From Orychophragmus violaceus (Eukaryota > Streptophyta > Magnoliopsida > Brassicales > Brassicaceae), in assembly GCA_030180135.1 (NCBI GenBank), contig CM058232.1, positions 94,538,630 through 94,602,629 of the forward strand: a stretch of 64,000 nucleotides of DNA. The letters run 5' to 3'. The notes beneath the pieces were generated by a model, which did not search any database, was not told the origin of the DNA, and saw only the letters and a list, made by a program, of their open reading frames with translations. Of this stretch, positions 10,890 to 23,118 are shown piece by piece. The position numbers were made by a program, and so were the translations under genes. Positions within the stretch are counted from its first letter, which is position 1. Each line of letters begins with the position of its first letter.

Positions 10890-12880
10890 ATGAGTCCCGA
10901 CCAATCTGGCTCTCCCAGCGCCAATCCACCAGTTGACCACCCTCAGATGGTCGGCAACGTTCCTCAGAACACCGCCGGGGTAAGTATCACGGGTCAGACC
11001 GATGGCGTGTTGATGAGCTCAGCCTATTTCTCCACAACTTCGGCACATGCCGACTCAGTCGCTCAAACAATCGCGACGAGTCAGACTCCGACAAACGTTT
11101 TGTCAGGAACCAATGATCCAAGCAGGAACTGGGTATGGATGAGAAGTGATTCGACTTCTGCCTCTGCATCAGGAGGCAGATCTGGAACACTTAGACTTAT
11201 CCTGTCACAGCCTCCTGCACCGCCGCACAGAGTCCGGACGACCTCGCCGAACTCCGTTCAATGCTTACCCTATTGGTAAGCCGAACGAGAAGTAATAAAG
11301 CTAACGCACGGGCTCAAGAGATCGCATATTGGCCTTGGCTGCACAGCTCAATGAGCAGGAACGACGCATTATTGCTTGTTTTGAAGAGCTCACTAATCGA
11401 AACCAGGGAGATCAATCATTACATGATCAACGATCTCCACTCAATCCTCCACCGCAGACGCGTCTGAACTTTTCTTCAGCAATAACACCGCCAGGAGCAT
11501 CGGGAAATATCGCCGGCATGTCGAATAGCGGATCTCGCCCTATAGCAACCCCTACGGTGACACCGACCCCGTTCAGCTCGAGTTCTATGGTCACAGATCC
11601 AAGCGGGTTGGGAAACCGACCACTACATGTACCACCTCCCTTGCCGAATATTTTCGGTATTAGGCCGAGGCAGCTTGGGGGGGCTCAGCCTTTGCTTCGA
11701 GCTCTGGATATCCCCTCGGATCAAGTCTGATGTCATTCCAGACGCCTCAAATCGACCAGACAAGACCGATTCCAATGATCGACCTAATTGATTCGATCTT
11801 TCCAGGGCAACCGTCGACTAAACCACAAACACAGTCCGCATCCATAGCGGGTGACAAAAACGATATGCTAAAGTAATATACTGAGCAGGCCAACGCTAAG
11901 TTCATGAGCCTGAGCTCGAAAGTTCATATGGCCACAAGCGCAGCACCTGACATCGATTGAGTGATCGAAGAAATGCGCCAAACGCCATTTACAAATCAAA
12001 TCGTTTTCGCAAGAATTCCATAGATCAAGAAAACAAAATTTCAGAATTCTCGTGAAAATCGGCCCCCAAAGCCCACATCAGGGCATTCAGACTAACAATG
12101 TATAGGGTATACCTTGCCGACGAGGAAAGAGAACCTACTTTCTGCAGACTCTTCGCCAAAAACCTATCGAGCTCAGACCTAGAGTGGTTCTCCGAACTGG
12201 AAGAAAAATCTATCGATAACTTCACCCAGTTCATGATGGCTTTCCTCAAACAGTATTCCTTCTTTATCGAGGTCAAAACAACCGAGGCAAACCTATGTGG
12301 CGTATCTCAACGACTCGAAGAGACAATTCGTTCATACATCGACTGATTCAAGGAGATAAAATCCAAAATCGAGAACACAAATGACGAAGTGGCCATAGAG
12401 GAGCTAAGACACGGACTTTCGTACTCGACCAAATTCCGCGAGAAAATAACAGTCCGCGAACCGCTCACACTTGATGGTGCTCTTCATCGTGCGTCGGCCT
12501 TCGCTCCCCTCGAGGACGAAACTACTGCCCTTAGAGAGAAGCACTGAAAGGAAAAGAACCAGTTGGGCTCACAAAACTCAAATTCCATAAAGGATTCCCG
12601 AAAATCCGGGAACCTTAACGCAGTAGAGAGCCCGAAGAGCTCGAGAAAATTTGAGTTTGACAAAGATAAATTCTGCGACTTTCACAACAAAAAAGACATT
12701 CGACCGAAGAGTGCTATACTCGAGGTAAAGTCGAATCCCAAAACGAGAGTCTGAAAATAACCATGAATCCGAAATCGAAGAGGAAACCCCCTCTGACAAA
12801 AAGGAAACCAAATAGACCAAAGAGTCAAACGCAAAAAAGCCTTCTCAGAATAAACGAGAAAGATCCAAGGAGTTAGGATC
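10890..12880 (+). pseudogene. Element A gag, degenerate
   Basis: Aligns from its ATG (MSPDQSGSPSANPPVDHPQ) with the intact gag of C at 26397. Recognisable parts are the Pro/Ser/Thr-rich N-terminus, the capsid-like segment around 12050-12350 (YLADEEREPTFCRLFAKNLS, then W-F-S-E-L-E), and the Lys/Ser-rich tail with a degraded F-C-D-F-H-N-K zinc-knuckle remnant near 12675. Several stops and frame changes are visible (for example near 11280, 11730, 11875, 11960 and 12345). Confidence 0.88.
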
Positions 12881-15800
12881 TCTCGAAGCTCTCCTTCAAG
12901 GATCGCGAAAACGAGTTGAAGTTATTCTTGGAAAGCTTAGTTTATGTGGTACCCCGAGAGGCTCCGCATTATCCCCACCTCAAGCCCTTATGAAAAGTTT
13001 ACGCTCATGAATCAATCTCCCTTGCCTCTGCGAGGGGAGGGGGTGTACGGGCTATACCCACTAAACAAGTTGATTTCATCTTCGGTGGCTCCAAGCGATG
13101 CCGAGATTCGATCAATTCGATTAAAGCCCTTCAAAGAAGGGTCGAGACCGACAAACGAGAGAAGATTCCGATGCAAGGTCCAGACCATGAGATCACTTTC
13201 TACGAGAGAGAAACACTCGACCTCGACAAGCCACATGACGACGCCCTCCTTGTGTGCATGGTACTCAGGGATGTGGAACTCTCGAGAATAATGTTCGCTA
13301 CAAGAAGTTCGGTAGATGTCCTCTTCTATGACGCATTCAAAAAGATGGATTTCGAAGACTCCGAGATCGTCGAAGGACGGACGCCCTTAGTAGGGCTAGC
13401 TGGCAAAACAACATACTGAATGGGCTCTGTCTTCGCCCAGTAGTAGCTAGAGGAGTCTGAAGAATGAAAGAGTTCGTCGTAGTAGATCGACCAACTCCCT
13501 ACAACGCCATTCTAGGCCGGCCTTGGATCTACGATATGAAGGCCTTCCCATCGACCTACCATCAATGCGTGAAATTCCCAACCCCGAAATGGATAAAAAC
13601 TGTTTACGAAATTAAAAAAACTTCCAGAAATTTCTAAATGAACGGGTATAAGCAGATCAAAAAATCCCATGCATAGCAATTACAGAAAGAGGAAAAGCTC
13701 GCCAAAATGCAATCTAAAAGGTCAAACGACCCTAGTCAAAGAGGACCCCCAAAGGACCTCACAACTGAGGTTTGCATAGACGATGCTCATCCCAAAATAC
13801 TTGTCGGCATCATAATCAATCTATCAGAGTCAGTTAAAAACGAACTGATCTCTTTCCTCAAACAGAACGTCGATTCCTTTGCATGGTCCTCAGCGGATAT
13901 GAGTGGAATCAATATCGACGTAACTAGTCACAAACTTAATGTTGACCCGACTTACAAACCGGTCAGACAAAAGCGTCATAAACTTGGCCTAGAGCGAGTC
14001 CAAGCCGTCAATGACGAGGTCGACCGCTTGCTAAAAATCGGATCGATCATAGAGGTGAAATACCCCGACTGGCTCGCGAACCCCATAGTGGTTCAGAAAA
14101 AGACGAGAAATGGATAGTCTGCGTTAACTTTACATATCTCCACAAAGCATGCCCAAAAGACAGTTTCCCGCTCCCACACATCGACCGATTGGTCGAAGCC
14201 ACTGCGGGTCATCTCATGCTATCCTTTATGGATGCCTTCTCTGGGTACAATCAGATACTGATGAACCCCGAGGACCAAGAAAAGACTTCGTTCATAACTG
14301 ATCGAGGCACATACTGCTACAAAGTCATGACTTTCGAGCTGAAGAACGCATAAGCAACCTACCCACGCCTCATCAACAAGATGTTCTCAGGGCTATTGGG
14401 TAAAACCATGGAAGTCTACATCGACGACATGTTGGTCAAATCTTCAAGGTGCGAGGATCACATCCCCCAACTAAAAGAGTGTTTCATCATTCTCAACAAA
14501 TACGGGATGAAACTCAATCCAGCGAAGTGCACCTTCGGGAGAATTCCTGGGTTACTTAGTAACCGAAAGGGTATCGAATAAAATCCCAAACAAATCGCGA
14601 CGTTCTTAGAGATGCAATCTCCCAAAACGACACAAGAAGTCCAACGTCTAACTGGCAAAATAGCCGCTCTGAATTGCTTCATATCGATGTTGACCGATAA
14701 ATGCCTACCCTTCTACCACTTACTCAAAGCAAATAAAAAGTTCCTTTGAGACTAAAAGTGTGAAGAAGCATTCATCCAAGTCAAAGTGTATCTGAGCAAA
14801 CCATCGATACTGGCGAAGCCAATAGAAGGAGAACCCCTTTACCTCTACTAGCTGTGTCTATGGCAGTCGTAAGCGGAGTCTTGGTTTGTGATGAGCAAAA
14901 CAACCAGCGACCAGTGTATTACAACAGCAAAACTCTAATCGACAGTGAGACAAGATACCTCGCGATAGAAAAACTCGCATTAGCATTAGTCACATCGGCT
15001 CGAAAGCTTCGACCATACTTCTATTCGCATTCAATCGTAGTCATGACCTCCCAACCACTAAGAACCATTCTTCATAGTCCAAGCCAATAAGGTCGACTAG
15101 TTAAATGGGCTATCGAACTAAGCGAATAGGATATCGAGTTCAAAACTCGAACATGCTTAAAAGCGCAAGCGTTGGCTGACTTCATAATCGAGCTCCCACC
15201 TACCATCGATGTCGACCCATCTTCTGTCAAAAGATGGAAGCTTCAAGTCGACGGCGCCTCTTCAAGGCAAGGATCGGGGGTCGGGGTGAAACAGGTATTC
15301 CCCACGGAAGAAGTATTGTAGCAATCAATCAGGCTAGGTTTCGCCGCGTCGACCAACGAAGCTAAATACGAAGCGTTGATATCCGGTCTTAGACTGGAAT
15401 AGCAATAGGAGCTCGAGAAGTGGACGCTTTCAGTGATTTCCAACTAGTCACAAGCCAATATCATGGCGACTACGAAGCCAAAGTCGAACACATGGAAGCA
15501 TACTTGCGAGTAATTCACATCCTCGCTGACCAGATCGAGTTTTTCAATCTAACGCGATTCCCATGAGTTGAGAATACTGCAGCCGACGCCCTCGCCGCAT
15601 TGGCATCGACGTCAGATCCTAAACTCAAAAGGATCATACCAGTCGAAGGGATCGAGGAACCAAGCATTGAAATAGCCATGAAAGCTCTATCCTTAAAAGA
15701 GGATGAGCACGCAGAAAAAGATGATCAACATGCACCACACGGGAAAGCACGTCCCGTTGTCATTGAGATCGATGACTATATCGATTCAAGAAATTCTTTT

Positions 15801-16203
15801 TACATAGAAAACGTGCCTGGCAGACCCATCCAAACCGCATCCACTAGTCAGGGATCCGAGCCCGATGCTGGAAAAGATGGAGAACTCTGATCATTCGGTA
15901 CATATCCAACAGCGAGGTCCCAAACGGTAAATGGGAAGCACAAAAACTTAAAGCACAAATTTTGAGGTACTGCTTCACGCAAGGAGAACTTTTCTAAAGG
16001 AGTCTCTCCGAACCCTACCGCAAATGCCTCGATGACAAACAAGCTTGAACCGTGATCATACATGCGTATGAGGGATCCTGCGGAAGTCACTCCGGAGGAC
16101 GAGCTCTGGTCATACGGATCAAAAGGCAAGGCATCTTCTGGCCGACCATGGCCGCCGAATGCGAGTCTTTTTCCAACATATGTGACAAGTGCCAAAAGCA
16201 CGC
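12881..16203 (+). pseudogene. Element A pol, part 1: protease, RT, RNase H, second RNase H, integrase N-terminus
   Basis: Collinear with pol of C. Protease around 13170-13420 (the aspartate motif D-T-G is changed to A-T-R). RT around 13900-14700, keeping FMDAFSGYNQ at about 14228 and VYIDDMLVKS at about 14414. RNase H around 14850-15110, then a second RNase-H-like domain around 15230-15600 (VDGASSRQGSGVG), the dual arrangement typical of Tat. Then the integrase zinc region around 16070-16200. Many stops. Two of them, TGA near 13458 and TAG CAA TTA near 13675, sit exactly where C also has stops. The frame breaks at 16208 where B was inserted. Confidence 0.88.
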
Positions 16204-16208
16204 CCGAT

Positions 16209-17414
16209 TGATGTAAGATGGAAGCGTATTTGACGTAGAACAGGGACTGAAGTCTCGCTCTTCTAGATCGTGGGTGATGATGTGGTGAGATGGATCCAAC
16301 CGTGGGTCTCTAGACTCCTTAGGAAGGACGTTGAGATGATTAAATGGAAAGAGGAATGGATGAGATGAACAAATCACTTGTTCGATGGGCTGATTGACTC
16401 TCTCAATCTGTGGTTGAATCAGTTCTGCTTGAATCACACAAGCAATACTAATCCAAGGTTTTCTAGAGAATAGGTGAATCACACACTTATTCAAGAGAAG
16501 GAATAAACTCTTAACAAAGAAACTCTTTGAAAGAACTGAATAATACTTTGATTAATTGATTGAAAGGTGATTTACAAATGAACAATACAATGAGACTTAA
16601 TAGGACTTATGACTAACGGTCATATTGACCTTGAACAAGAAATCGCAAATTTAAAGGAAACTAGCCGTTAGGCTGATTTTGGCAAGGATCCAAGCTCTTG
16701 ATGGTTTCTTTGTATCTGGATGGCTTTAAGGGATAAGTGAGGATCCTTGGGACAGCTTGATTGACAAACAATTCGTGGCTTTCATTCTTGGAAAGAAGCC
16801 GTTGGTGTTTGATCTCTTTCTTCTCCAAAAATGGTAAGTGTGACTTGTTGAAGTTATGGAGAATCTTGTGTGGTCTTGTGCAGCTAAGGACGGCTGGACT
16901 TGATGGAAAGGAGCTCAAAACACTGTAGTTTTGATAGGTAAAGGTCTGGTGCAGAATTGACCTTCCAAATGTGAATGCTTCCATATATGGCAAGTCTGCT
17001 GAGCTAGTCGTGATGTTATCCGCTGAGCTAGTTGTGATGCTACATATGGTTAGCTCCTTTTCGGTATCTTCTTCTTGTGTCATCTTTTGGGGATGACTCT
17101 TCTTAGTGGCATGCTGGTGATGAGCTGAGCTAGATGTCTTGACCTTGGTCTCCACTTGAGCTAAGATAAGCTCATATGCCTTGTTAGCTCTTCTCGTCTC
17201 CATAATCTCTTCTCCATGTGTTATGATTCCTCCTGGGTCATATGTCTTCTTAGGATTGATTGTTGGATGTATAATCAGTCATATGCCTTGTGTTGGATCA
17301 GAACTCATCGTGGATTTGATTTCTCTTGGCTTCTTTATGCTGCTTGACGTAGTGGTTGAGTTAGTGATTGAGTCAGTCAGCGCCTGGTTTGGTCTGGTTC
17401 TGATGACCTCATCA
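16209..17414 (-). repeat. Element B 3' LTR
   Basis: 1,206 bp, same length as its partner at 19854-21059. It contains the C-terminal 250 or so codons of the B reading frame (minus, to 16661). Confidence 0.95.
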
Positions 17415-19225
17415 TACCCTCCCTCTTCAAGAAGTTTTGACCTCAAAACTTGATAACCTGCACATAGATAAGTCAAGTTAGTCCAGTGAAGTGAATGAGG
17501 GTTTAGAAGATTACCTTGGGAATCATTTTGATTCTGAAGTAGTGGTTGAGCATCCGGTGGTTCTTCTTTGAGTAGGTAGGACAGCGAAACTCCTCTTCTT
17601 TGGGCTGGTGTGACGCCTCCTTTGCTTATCTTGCTTCTTCTCTCTTTAAGACCTGAAATATTCTCAACTCTTTGGCAAAGAAACAAGTGCATTTTGGGCT
17701 TCTTATCAAATAAGTATCGGTTTGAATCATTTTCCTTAGAGTCATCTTCATGTGCTACTGATATCTCATCCTCTTGTAAGCTTAACAAATCCTTCAACAC
17801 AGTTGTTGAGTCATGGGAAATGTAGTGGATCAAAGAAAGACTTGCCATGCTATTTGATGTAGTGTCCTTGCTTTGGTCTGGTGGCTCTTCCTTGATCTCC
17901 CATTTGGCCTTATCTTTAGATCTAATCCCTGTCTCAACACTTGACTCAAGAAACAAGTGCATCATACCAGTGGCTTGACAATCAGTGTTAGGCACTTTAA
18001 GTTCAGAGATAACCTCACGTTTGCTTGAAGAATGATATAATCCAAGCCTTTGATTTGCATGTGGCTCATGTGTGGAAACATGGCTCGGTTTTGGTCTCTC
18101 TTTTAAGACTCTTTCTGCCCTTGGCTTCTTGATCTTTATCAGGCATGTACCTAAGTCCACTCTTAAGGGAAAGAGCAAGTGTATTATATCTGAGTTTAGA
18201 ACTATAGGAACATATTTATTGAAACTTAAACTCACAGTGATTGCATTGGTGAATTGGAACATGATATTCTCCTTGTTTGCTTTCACCTCACGGTTGATGT
18301 CTTCTTGACTTGTGTGCTCTTCTTCTGGTCTTATTCCTGGATCAAAACTCTTTGGCAAAGACAAGTGCATGAGTCTTGAATTGGAAATTAAAATATCAGA
18401 TTACACAAAATTATCATTTGTGTCAGTTACTTCCAATTTCAACTCTGATGTTATATCTTTGATCAGCTTCCTAGATGGACAATTTGTAGCAAAATGCCCT
18501 CTCATATGGCACCTATAACATCTTGGTTCTTTGGAATTTACAAAGTTGGAACACTTACCTTGTGTTGGCGTGTCTCGCAACTTGAGTTAGGCATCAAAAC
18601 TGTGTCCGGTTTCTTTGGGTGAAGGTTTGTGACTCTGCTTCTTCTCTGGTTTCTTTGGGAGCAACATATCCATGATCTTCTGCCATTGCTGATCTTGCCT
18701 TGCTTGAAGAGTCTCCTTAGATTCTTGATAGCAATCAGACTTGGACTTAGGAGCAGCTTGTGCTTCGGATGCAATCTTCACTCTCTTGGTGGTGGTTTGA
18801 AGCTTCTCCACAAATTCCTTTTTCATCCTGGACTTGAGATCTCTCCAATCCAGTATTGGCTTCTTAAGGATGGTTGGCGTGCTCTCCTTTAGCCACCATT
18901 CATAAGCCTTTCCTGTGAAGGCTGAGACAGCTTGTACTAACTTCCTTTCTTCTGGAACTTTGTTAACTTGTAACCACTCCTCCATGTTATTTTCCCATTG
19001 TAAGTCTGCTTCAGGGTTACTGCTTCTTCCTGAAAACATTAGGGAACCTCTTGTGCTGGTGGTCGGCTGCCTTGTGATGGTTCGTTGGACTGTCGCATTC
19101 CTTGTACCAGTGAGCTGTCGTTGAGCTGGCACATGGTATGAAGTAACTCCATGGTTCTTGAATGCACTCTTGTGCCTAGGTGGGTGGTACTCTCCATACA
19201 TGTCTTGAGTTAGTTCCTGCAACAA
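16661..19225 (-). pseudogene. Element B long Gag-like reading frame extending into the 3' LTR
   Basis: One minus-strand frame of about 855 codons interrupted by three stops (18587-18589 TAA, one TAA near 18400, 17279-17281 TGA). From the ATG at 19225: a basic N-terminus, a Gag core (PEADLQWENNMEEWLQVNKV; AFTGKAYEWWLKE), a Lys-rich stretch, and a CCHC knuckle CYRCHMRGHFATNC at about 18520-18479, all in one frame across the first stop. Then comes a long segment with three imperfect MHL(F/S)L-centred modules, then the PPT codons, then about 250 codons inside the LTR ending at 16661. The TGA at 17279-17281 is private to this LTR; the other LTR reads Gly there, so the frame was open through the LTR at insertion. 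Function of the part after the knuckle is unknown. Confidence 0.75.
17415..17432 (-). other. Element B polypurine tract
   Basis: On the minus strand GAAGAGGGAGGGTA lies directly before the 3' LTR, where plus-strand priming occurs. It is also inside the reading frame, encoding LLEEGGY. Confidence 0.8.
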
Positions 19226-19838
19226 TTCAAACTAGAAGAGTATCAATGGGTTCTCTAACCTTTTCTCTCTCTTTTTTTTTGTAAAATTTCGAAAACTTTC
19301 AAACTTTGGGTAAAGGATATCACTCTTTCCTTTTGTTAAAAATGGCACACGGCTTTCCTTGTTTTGAAATAGGAAAAAATAATAATTTCTTTGCAAATCA
19401 GATGGATCCTTGATCAAAACTTTTGAAATCTTTCCCCCTTTTTTTTTTTTTTTTGAAAACTAGATTTGACCAAAGAAATAGAAACTAGAATATCCCTAAA
19501 ATCTAAAAATATTTCGAAATCCTTTTTTTTTTTGAAATTTGAAAACAATTTTGGAAAACAAAAGGAAATAAACACTTCTTTTTTTTTGGTTTAAGAAATC
19601 GAATCAAATAGCAAAACTTCTCCTCTTTCTTTTTAAAACTTTTTCTGGTTTTTATAAAACAAAACAAGAACACAAAACAAACTTTTTTTTTGATTTAAGA
19701 TGCAAAACAAAACAAAGAATGAAATAGATGAATATGAAAACAATTTTTATAGCTTTTTATTTTAAAATGAAATGAAACAAAAACTAGATGCAATAACCGA
19801 AAGATAAATGATAGAATACACCTGATTAGGAACCTTTC
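19226..19838 (-). other. Element B leader, homopolymer-rich
   Basis: Minus-strand A-rich / plus-strand T-rich stretch with many runs of 8-14 T between PBS and the Gag-like start. No ORF with protein character. Confidence 0.7.
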
Positions 19839-19851
19839 GGCTCTGATACCA
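19839..19851 (-). other. Element B primer-binding site (initiator tRNA-Met type)
   Basis: The minus strand reads TGGTATCAGAGCC 2 nt after the 5' LTR, the classic plant retrotransposon complement of the initiator tRNA-Met 3' end. Confidence 0.88.
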
Positions 19852-19853
19852 GA

Positions 19854-21059
19854 TGATGCAAGATGGAAGCGTGTTTGACGTAGAACAGGGACTGAAGTCT
19901 CGCTCTTCTAGATCGTGGGTGATGATGTGGTGAGATGGATCCAACCGTGGGTATCTAGACTCCTTAGGAAGGACGTTGAGATGATTAAATGGAAAGAGGA
20001 ATGGATGAGATGAACAACTCACTTGTTTGATGGGCTGATTGACTCTCTCAATCTGTGGTTGACTCAGTTCTGCTTGAATCACACAAGAAATACTAATCCA
20101 AGGTTTTCTAGAGAATAGGTGAATCACACACTTATTCAAGAGAAGGAATAAACTCTTAACAAAGAAACTCTTTGAAAGAACTGAATAATACTTTGATTAA
20201 TTGATTGAAAGGTGATTTACAAATGAACAATACAATGAGACTTTATAGGACTTATGACTAACGGTCATATTGACCTTGAACAAGAAATCGCAAATTTAAA
20301 GGAAACTAGCCGTTAGGCTGATTTTGGCAAGGATCCAAGCTCTTGATGGTTTCTTTGTATTTGGATGGCTTTAAGGGATAAGTGAGGATCCTTGGGACAG
20401 CTTGATTGACAAACAATTCGTGGCTTTCATTCTTGGAAAGAAGCCGTTGGTGTTTGATCTCTTTCTTCTCCAAAAATGGTAAGTGTGACTTGTTGAAGTT
20501 ATGGAGAATCTTGTGTGGTCTTGTGCAGCTAAGGACGGCTGGACTTGATGGAAAGGAGCTCAAAACACTGTAGTTTTGATAGGTAAAGGTCTGGTGCAGA
20601 ATTGACCTTCCAAATGTGAATGCTTCCATATATGGCAAGTCTGCTGAGCTAATCGTGATGTTATCCGCTGAGCTAGTTGTGATGCTACATATGGTTAGCT
20701 CCTTTTCGGTATCTTCTTCTTGTGTCATCTTTTGGGGATGACTCTTCTTAGTGGCATGCTGGTGATGAGCTGAGCTAGATGTCTTGACCTTGGTCTCCAC
20801 TTGAGCTAAGATAAGCTCATATGCCTTGTTAGCTCTTCTCGTCTCCATAATCTCTTCTCCATGTGTTATGATTCCTCCTGGGTCATATGTCTTCTTAGGA
20901 TTGATTGTTGGATGTATAATCAGTCCTATGCCTTGTGTTGGATCAGAACTCATCGTGGATTTGATTTCTCTTGGCTTCTTTATGTTGCTTGACGTAGTGG
21001 TTGAGTTAGTGATTGAGTCAGTCAGCGCCTGGTTTGGTCTGGTTCTGATGACCTCATCA
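19854..21059 (-). repeat. Element B 5' LTR
   Basis: 1,206 bp, about 1% different from the 3' LTR by eye. The frame corresponding to the LTR-encoded C-terminus is open here without the 17279-17281 stop. Confidence 0.95.
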
Positions 21060-21973
21060 CCGATCATCCATCAACCATCAGAGAAACTTTCTTCGATCTC
21101 GTCGCCATATCTTTTCATGTGATGGGGAATGGATATCGTGGGACCCCTGATCGCATCGGGCAAAAAAAAAGCCATGCACCTATTGGTCATGACAAACTAT
21201 TTCACCAAATGGATCGAAGCAGAGCCGTACCAACAAATCAAAGACGCTCACGTAAAGGAGTTCGTGTGGCGTAACATTATTTGCCGCCATGGACTTCCTC
21301 ATGAGATTGTCACTGATAACAAACCTCAGTTCATTTATTCAAAGCGTTCTGCCAAACTTCGAACATCAAACTGACTTACTCAACGCCCCGATATCCTCAA
21401 GGGAATGGTCTAGCAGAAGAACCCAACAAGTCAATCATGAACAATCTCAAGAAAAGACTCGACGAGTGCAAATCGAGCTGTAGCGACGAGCTCCCAGCCG
21501 TACTCTGGGCTTACCGGACCACCCCTCGAAAATATACTGGCGAGACTCCCTTCTCGTTAGCTTATGGTATCGAGGCGGTAGTACCAGCATAGATCCTCGT
21601 GTCCAGCATTGGCCGAAAAGAATGCCCACAACAAGAGGAACTCAACAATCAGATGATAACGAATGAGCTCGATCTCGCCGATGAAAGGAGAAACCTTGCA
21701 CTAGCCTGAATCCAGAATTACCAACAAGCCGCAGCTCGCTACTATGATTCCAAGATTAAAACTCGAAGGTTTCAAGTAGGAGAGTGCGTCTTACGGAAGG
21801 TGTTCAACCATATAAAGGAAGAGCACGCTGGAAAGTTAGGGGAAAAGTGGGAAGGTCCCTATCAGGTCATCAATATCGTGAAGGATTGGGTCTACCGACT
21901 CAAGTCGGTGGAAACCCAGAAACCTGAACTACGACCTTGGAACATCATCAACCTCAAAAATTACTTTCACTAG
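21060..21973 (+). pseudogene. Element A pol, part 2: integrase core and C-terminus
   Basis: Resumes exactly where B entered. Order: W-G-M-D-I-V-G-P, TNYFTKWIEAEPYQ, FVWRNIICRHGLPHEIVTDN, then a small frame break, Y-P-Q-G-N-G-L, PAVLWAYRTTPRK-like, S-L-A-Y-G-I-E-A-V-V-P, and the C-terminal RRFQVGE/W-E-G-P-Y-Q region to TAG at 21971-21973. It matches C integrase at 31740-32647, with stops and indels. Confidence 0.88.
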
Positions 21974-22189
21974 AGAGTGTGCCCCATAATTGAACTACAA
22001 AATGGCTTGATCCCCCTCAAAAGGGTACGTAGGCAACTCGATCTCGAGCGAAACCACCCCCCTAAATAAGATTCTTACCGAGCTCAACAGTCTCGAGCAG
22101 AGTCAAATATGCTTTTTCTTGTAAAACCAAAACAAGTTCTCAACCGAGATCGACCTTTTACTACCTTTGTATCAAAATCAATTTAATAA

Positions 22190-22540
22190 AATCTGTTGTA
22201 TTCTTTCGTCTCTGTCAAGCGTTCTGAAATGTTCTCTTCAAAGTCAACTGATCTGAAATGATATCTTCAAAGTCAAGCGATCTGAAAAGATCTCTTCAAA
22301 ATCAAGCGACCTGAAATGGTCCCTTAAAAAAAGTGACCTGAAATGGTCTCTTCAAAATCAAGCGGACCTAAAATGGTCCCTTCAAAAAAAAAGATCTGAA
22401 ATGATCTCTTCAAAATCAAGCGACCAGAAATGGTCCCTTAAAAAAACGATCTGAAATGATCTCTTCCAATCAAGCGACCTGAAATGGTCCATCATAATAC
22501 AAGCGCCTGAAATGGCCTCAAAATAATCGATCTAAGCAAT
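22190..22540. repeat. Element A short tandem-like repeats between pol and the antisense gene
   Basis: About a dozen degenerate units built on GCGA(C/T)CTGAAATG(G/A)TC(T/C)CTTCAAAA, spacing about 25-32 bp. C carries the same kind of array at the same place (32860-33290) with a different dominant unit. Region 21974-22190 and 22540-23118 otherwise show no gene. Confidence 0.8.
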
Positions 22541-23118
22541 ACGAAAACAATCTACGAGGTCAAAACCAAAAGCTCTTCCTAACTTCAAAAATTCCTCTAT
22601 CTTATACAGATTAGAAGAATTGGGCGACCACCTCTCCCCCTCAAGCGAAGAAACATGATCGAATCTAAGTAAGTCTACTTTAATCCTTCATACTTGAAAC
22701 AATCTATTTTAACTCGTTAACTAGCTCGAGGTATCCGCTCAGCAGTATCATATATTGAAGGATATGCGCCATGATACTTGGCTCGAGTGCGATATTCGTT
22801 TCATGCAAAAGAAATCAACCCGACTCGATGTCCACATTTGTTTACTCAGAGAATGTCTTAAAAATTCCTTAAAGTGATCCAAGCTATGCTGTTTACCTCG
22901 ACTCCTATAGAGGCTCGAGCTACGATCGATTCAACACCAAAAAATGACTAAGGCATGAGAAAGATAAAACAGCTTATAAAGGAAAAGAGAGGACACGATG
23001 TCATAAAAAAAACCTCATTAAGGGCAACACCAAAATATTCAAAAGCCCCCTTGGGCAACGAGAGTTCGAAAAATAAATTAAAATCCCTTTTGGGAAACAA
23101 AAAAAGAACTTGAAAATT

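Larger units (their letters stand above)
16209..21059 (-). mobile_element. Element B: non-autonomous Gypsy-like LTR retrotransposon with Gag-like ORF only
   Basis: Two LTRs of exactly 1,206 bp (16209-17414 and 19854-21059), TGATG...CATCA, flanked by CCGAT (16204-16208 and 21060-21064). I count about a dozen differences between them. On the minus strand: 5' LTR, initiator-Met-type PBS, about 600 bp of T-rich leader, a Gag-like frame with a CCHC knuckle, PPT, 3' LTR. No protease, RT or integrase is present, so it must be mobilised in trans. The gag style (AYEWW, then W-R-D-L-K-S-R-M-K-K-E-F) and the PBS suggest a chromovirus-type relative, which is an inference. Confidence 0.92.

Noticed and set aside
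17181..17453. Plus-strand hydrophobic ORF in the B LTR
   Set aside because: Opposite the minus-strand Gag-like frame, which is longer and continuous with the knuckle-bearing part.
22190..22540. Regularly spaced repeats resembling a CRISPR array
   Set aside because: Units are degenerate and contiguous, inside a plant retrotransposon, with no constant repeat and unique spacers.
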